DNA of 64,000 bases, taken from NCBI RefSeq assembly GCF_001447355.1, contig NZ_JXBW01000001.1, positions 1 to 64,000 on the forward strand, in the 5' to 3' direction. A program made the position numbers and the translations under genes. The notes beneath the pieces are model-generated. The model saw only the letters and a program-made list of their open reading frames with translations, ran no database searches and was not told the DNA's origin. The stretch comes from Alicyclobacillus tolerans. Its GTDB lineage: Bacteria > Bacillota > Bacilli > Alicyclobacillales > Alicyclobacillaceae. Shown here in pieces: positions 63,369 to 64,000 of the stretch. Each line of letters opens with the position of its first letter. The stretch's first letter is position 1.

Positions 63369-64000
63369 TCAATGTCCCCAGTCGCGAAGATAGCGAAAAT
63401 CGATACCAATCGTGCGCCCCGAAAGCTTCGCAATGATAGGCGGCTTACGCTTGTATTGATTGCGCGCAACGCGCTGAACGATATGGCGCACGAGCGATGC
63501 GTCGTAGCCGCGCTCGATAATTTCATCGGGCGTCAAACGGAGATCGACCCACTGATACAGAATCTCATCTGCATCGTCGTAGGTAAAACCGAGCTCTTTT
63601 TCATCCGTTTGATCTGCCCACAAATCGGCACTCGGCGCCTTCTTCAGAATGCTTTGCGGGACACCGACGTATGCCGATAACTGACGAACCTGACACTTGT
63701 ATAGATCCCCAATCGGATTGAGCGCGCTCGCCATATCGCCAAACTGAGTACCGTAGCCGAGCAACAGCTCCGTTTTATTGCTCGTACCGACAACGAGTGC
63801 ATTCATCGCTGCTGACAAGTCGTACAAGGTCACCATCCGCTCGCGTGCCATGCGGTTACCCCGTCGCAATGGCGACGCCTGTTCACCCAACAGCTTGTCC
63901 ATCTGTTCAAAATAGGCGTCAACCGGCCCTGTGATTTCGACCACCGTATGTGGAATGTCGAGATCGCGCACAACTTCCATGGCATCCGCGAGACTGGAGG
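63369..64000 (-). CDS. nadE: NAD+ synthetase, 5' part beyond the window
   Basis: The C-terminal 210 codons of NadE, which amidates nicotinic acid adenine dinucleotide to NAD. Visible: [63 protein letters not shown] and [29 protein letters not shown]. The frame remains open to the last base ([12 protein letters not shown]), so the start lies past 64000. No glutaminase domain can be judged from this part; this end resembles the ammonia-dependent form. Confidence 0.93.
   Translation of the reverse strand, partial: SSLADAMEVVRDLDIPHTVVEITGPVDAYFEQMDKLLGEQASPLRRGNRMARERMVTLYDLSAAMNALVVGTSNKTELLLGYGTQFGDMASALNPIGDLYKCQVRQLSAYVGVPQSILKKAPSADLWADQTDEKELGFTYDDADEILYQWVDLRLTPDEIIERGYDASLVRHIVQRVARNQYKRKPPIIAKLSGRTIGIDFRYLRDWGH

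Overview
The window is a chromosomal segment of a spore-forming Firmicute. The order nadE-yebC-(bofC position)-ruvCAB, sigI-rsgI, queA-tgt-yajC, a YrzE/TIGR04086-type membrane gene, a DUF421 gene, spoVB, comN-secDF, recJ-apt-rel-dtd is the conserved Bacillales core order. spoVB, two YheC/YheD-like ATP-grasp genes, addAB, a bacilliredoxin and hemE-hemH-hemY fit the same group. The base composition is moderately GC-rich, GTG and TTG starts are frequent, and the haem genes fit the Gram-positive coproporphyrin route. An Alicyclobacillus-like genus is likely, but the species is an inference.

Layout. 1-3.0 kb: a YheC/YheD ATP-grasp gene, then an AT-rich patch with one orphan ORF set in decayed IS66 debris. 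3.0-7.8 kb: queF (with a clear promoter), rsmF-like methyltransferase, malate dehydrogenase, 3-hydroxyacyl-CoA dehydrogenase, a 42-aa membrane peptide and an SDR. 7.86-9.37 kb: an intact-looking IS110-family element whose 5' non-coding end folds into three stem-loops, a candidate bridge RNA. 9.4-18.1 kb: a Trp-rich small protein, cyclophilin, a PIG-L deacetylase/GPH symporter pair, an aldo-keto reductase, moeA, a second YheC/YheD gene, galU and a LysM-NlpC/P60 wall hydrolase. 18.2-25.4 kb: addB-addA. 25.6-31.0 kb: MFS transporter, dusB, TM2 protein, DD-carboxypeptidase, a FAH-fold enzyme coupled to a DtxR-family regulator, and bacilliredoxin. 31.2-34.7 kb: hemE-hemH-hemY. 34.7-40.9 kb: a beta-propeller lipoprotein, TauE/SafE, a CPA2 antiporter, a four-module GGDEF/EAL/GAF protein and a CxxC protein. 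41-50 kb (minus): comN-orf62-secD-secF, then CDF-recJ-apt-rel-dtd. 50-64 kb: spoVB, DUF421, a membrane tandem-GGDEF protein, the YrzE-like gene, queA-tgt-yajC, sigI-rsgI with a sigma-I-type promoter, ruvCAB, a secreted orphan at the bofC position, yebC and a truncated nadE.

The genes form several working units: queuosine (queF, queA, tgt), recombination repair (addAB, ruvCAB, recJ), Sec export (secDF, yajC), stringent response and purine salvage (rel, apt), haem synthesis, and c-di-GMP signalling (two proteins, both with GGDEF domains that are degenerate or duplicated). No tRNA, rRNA or CRISPR array was seen. The most unusual features are the IS110 leader RNA, a DtxR-family regulator lacking most of its primary metal ligands, the sigI promoter, and several small orphan proteins embedded in conserved operons.
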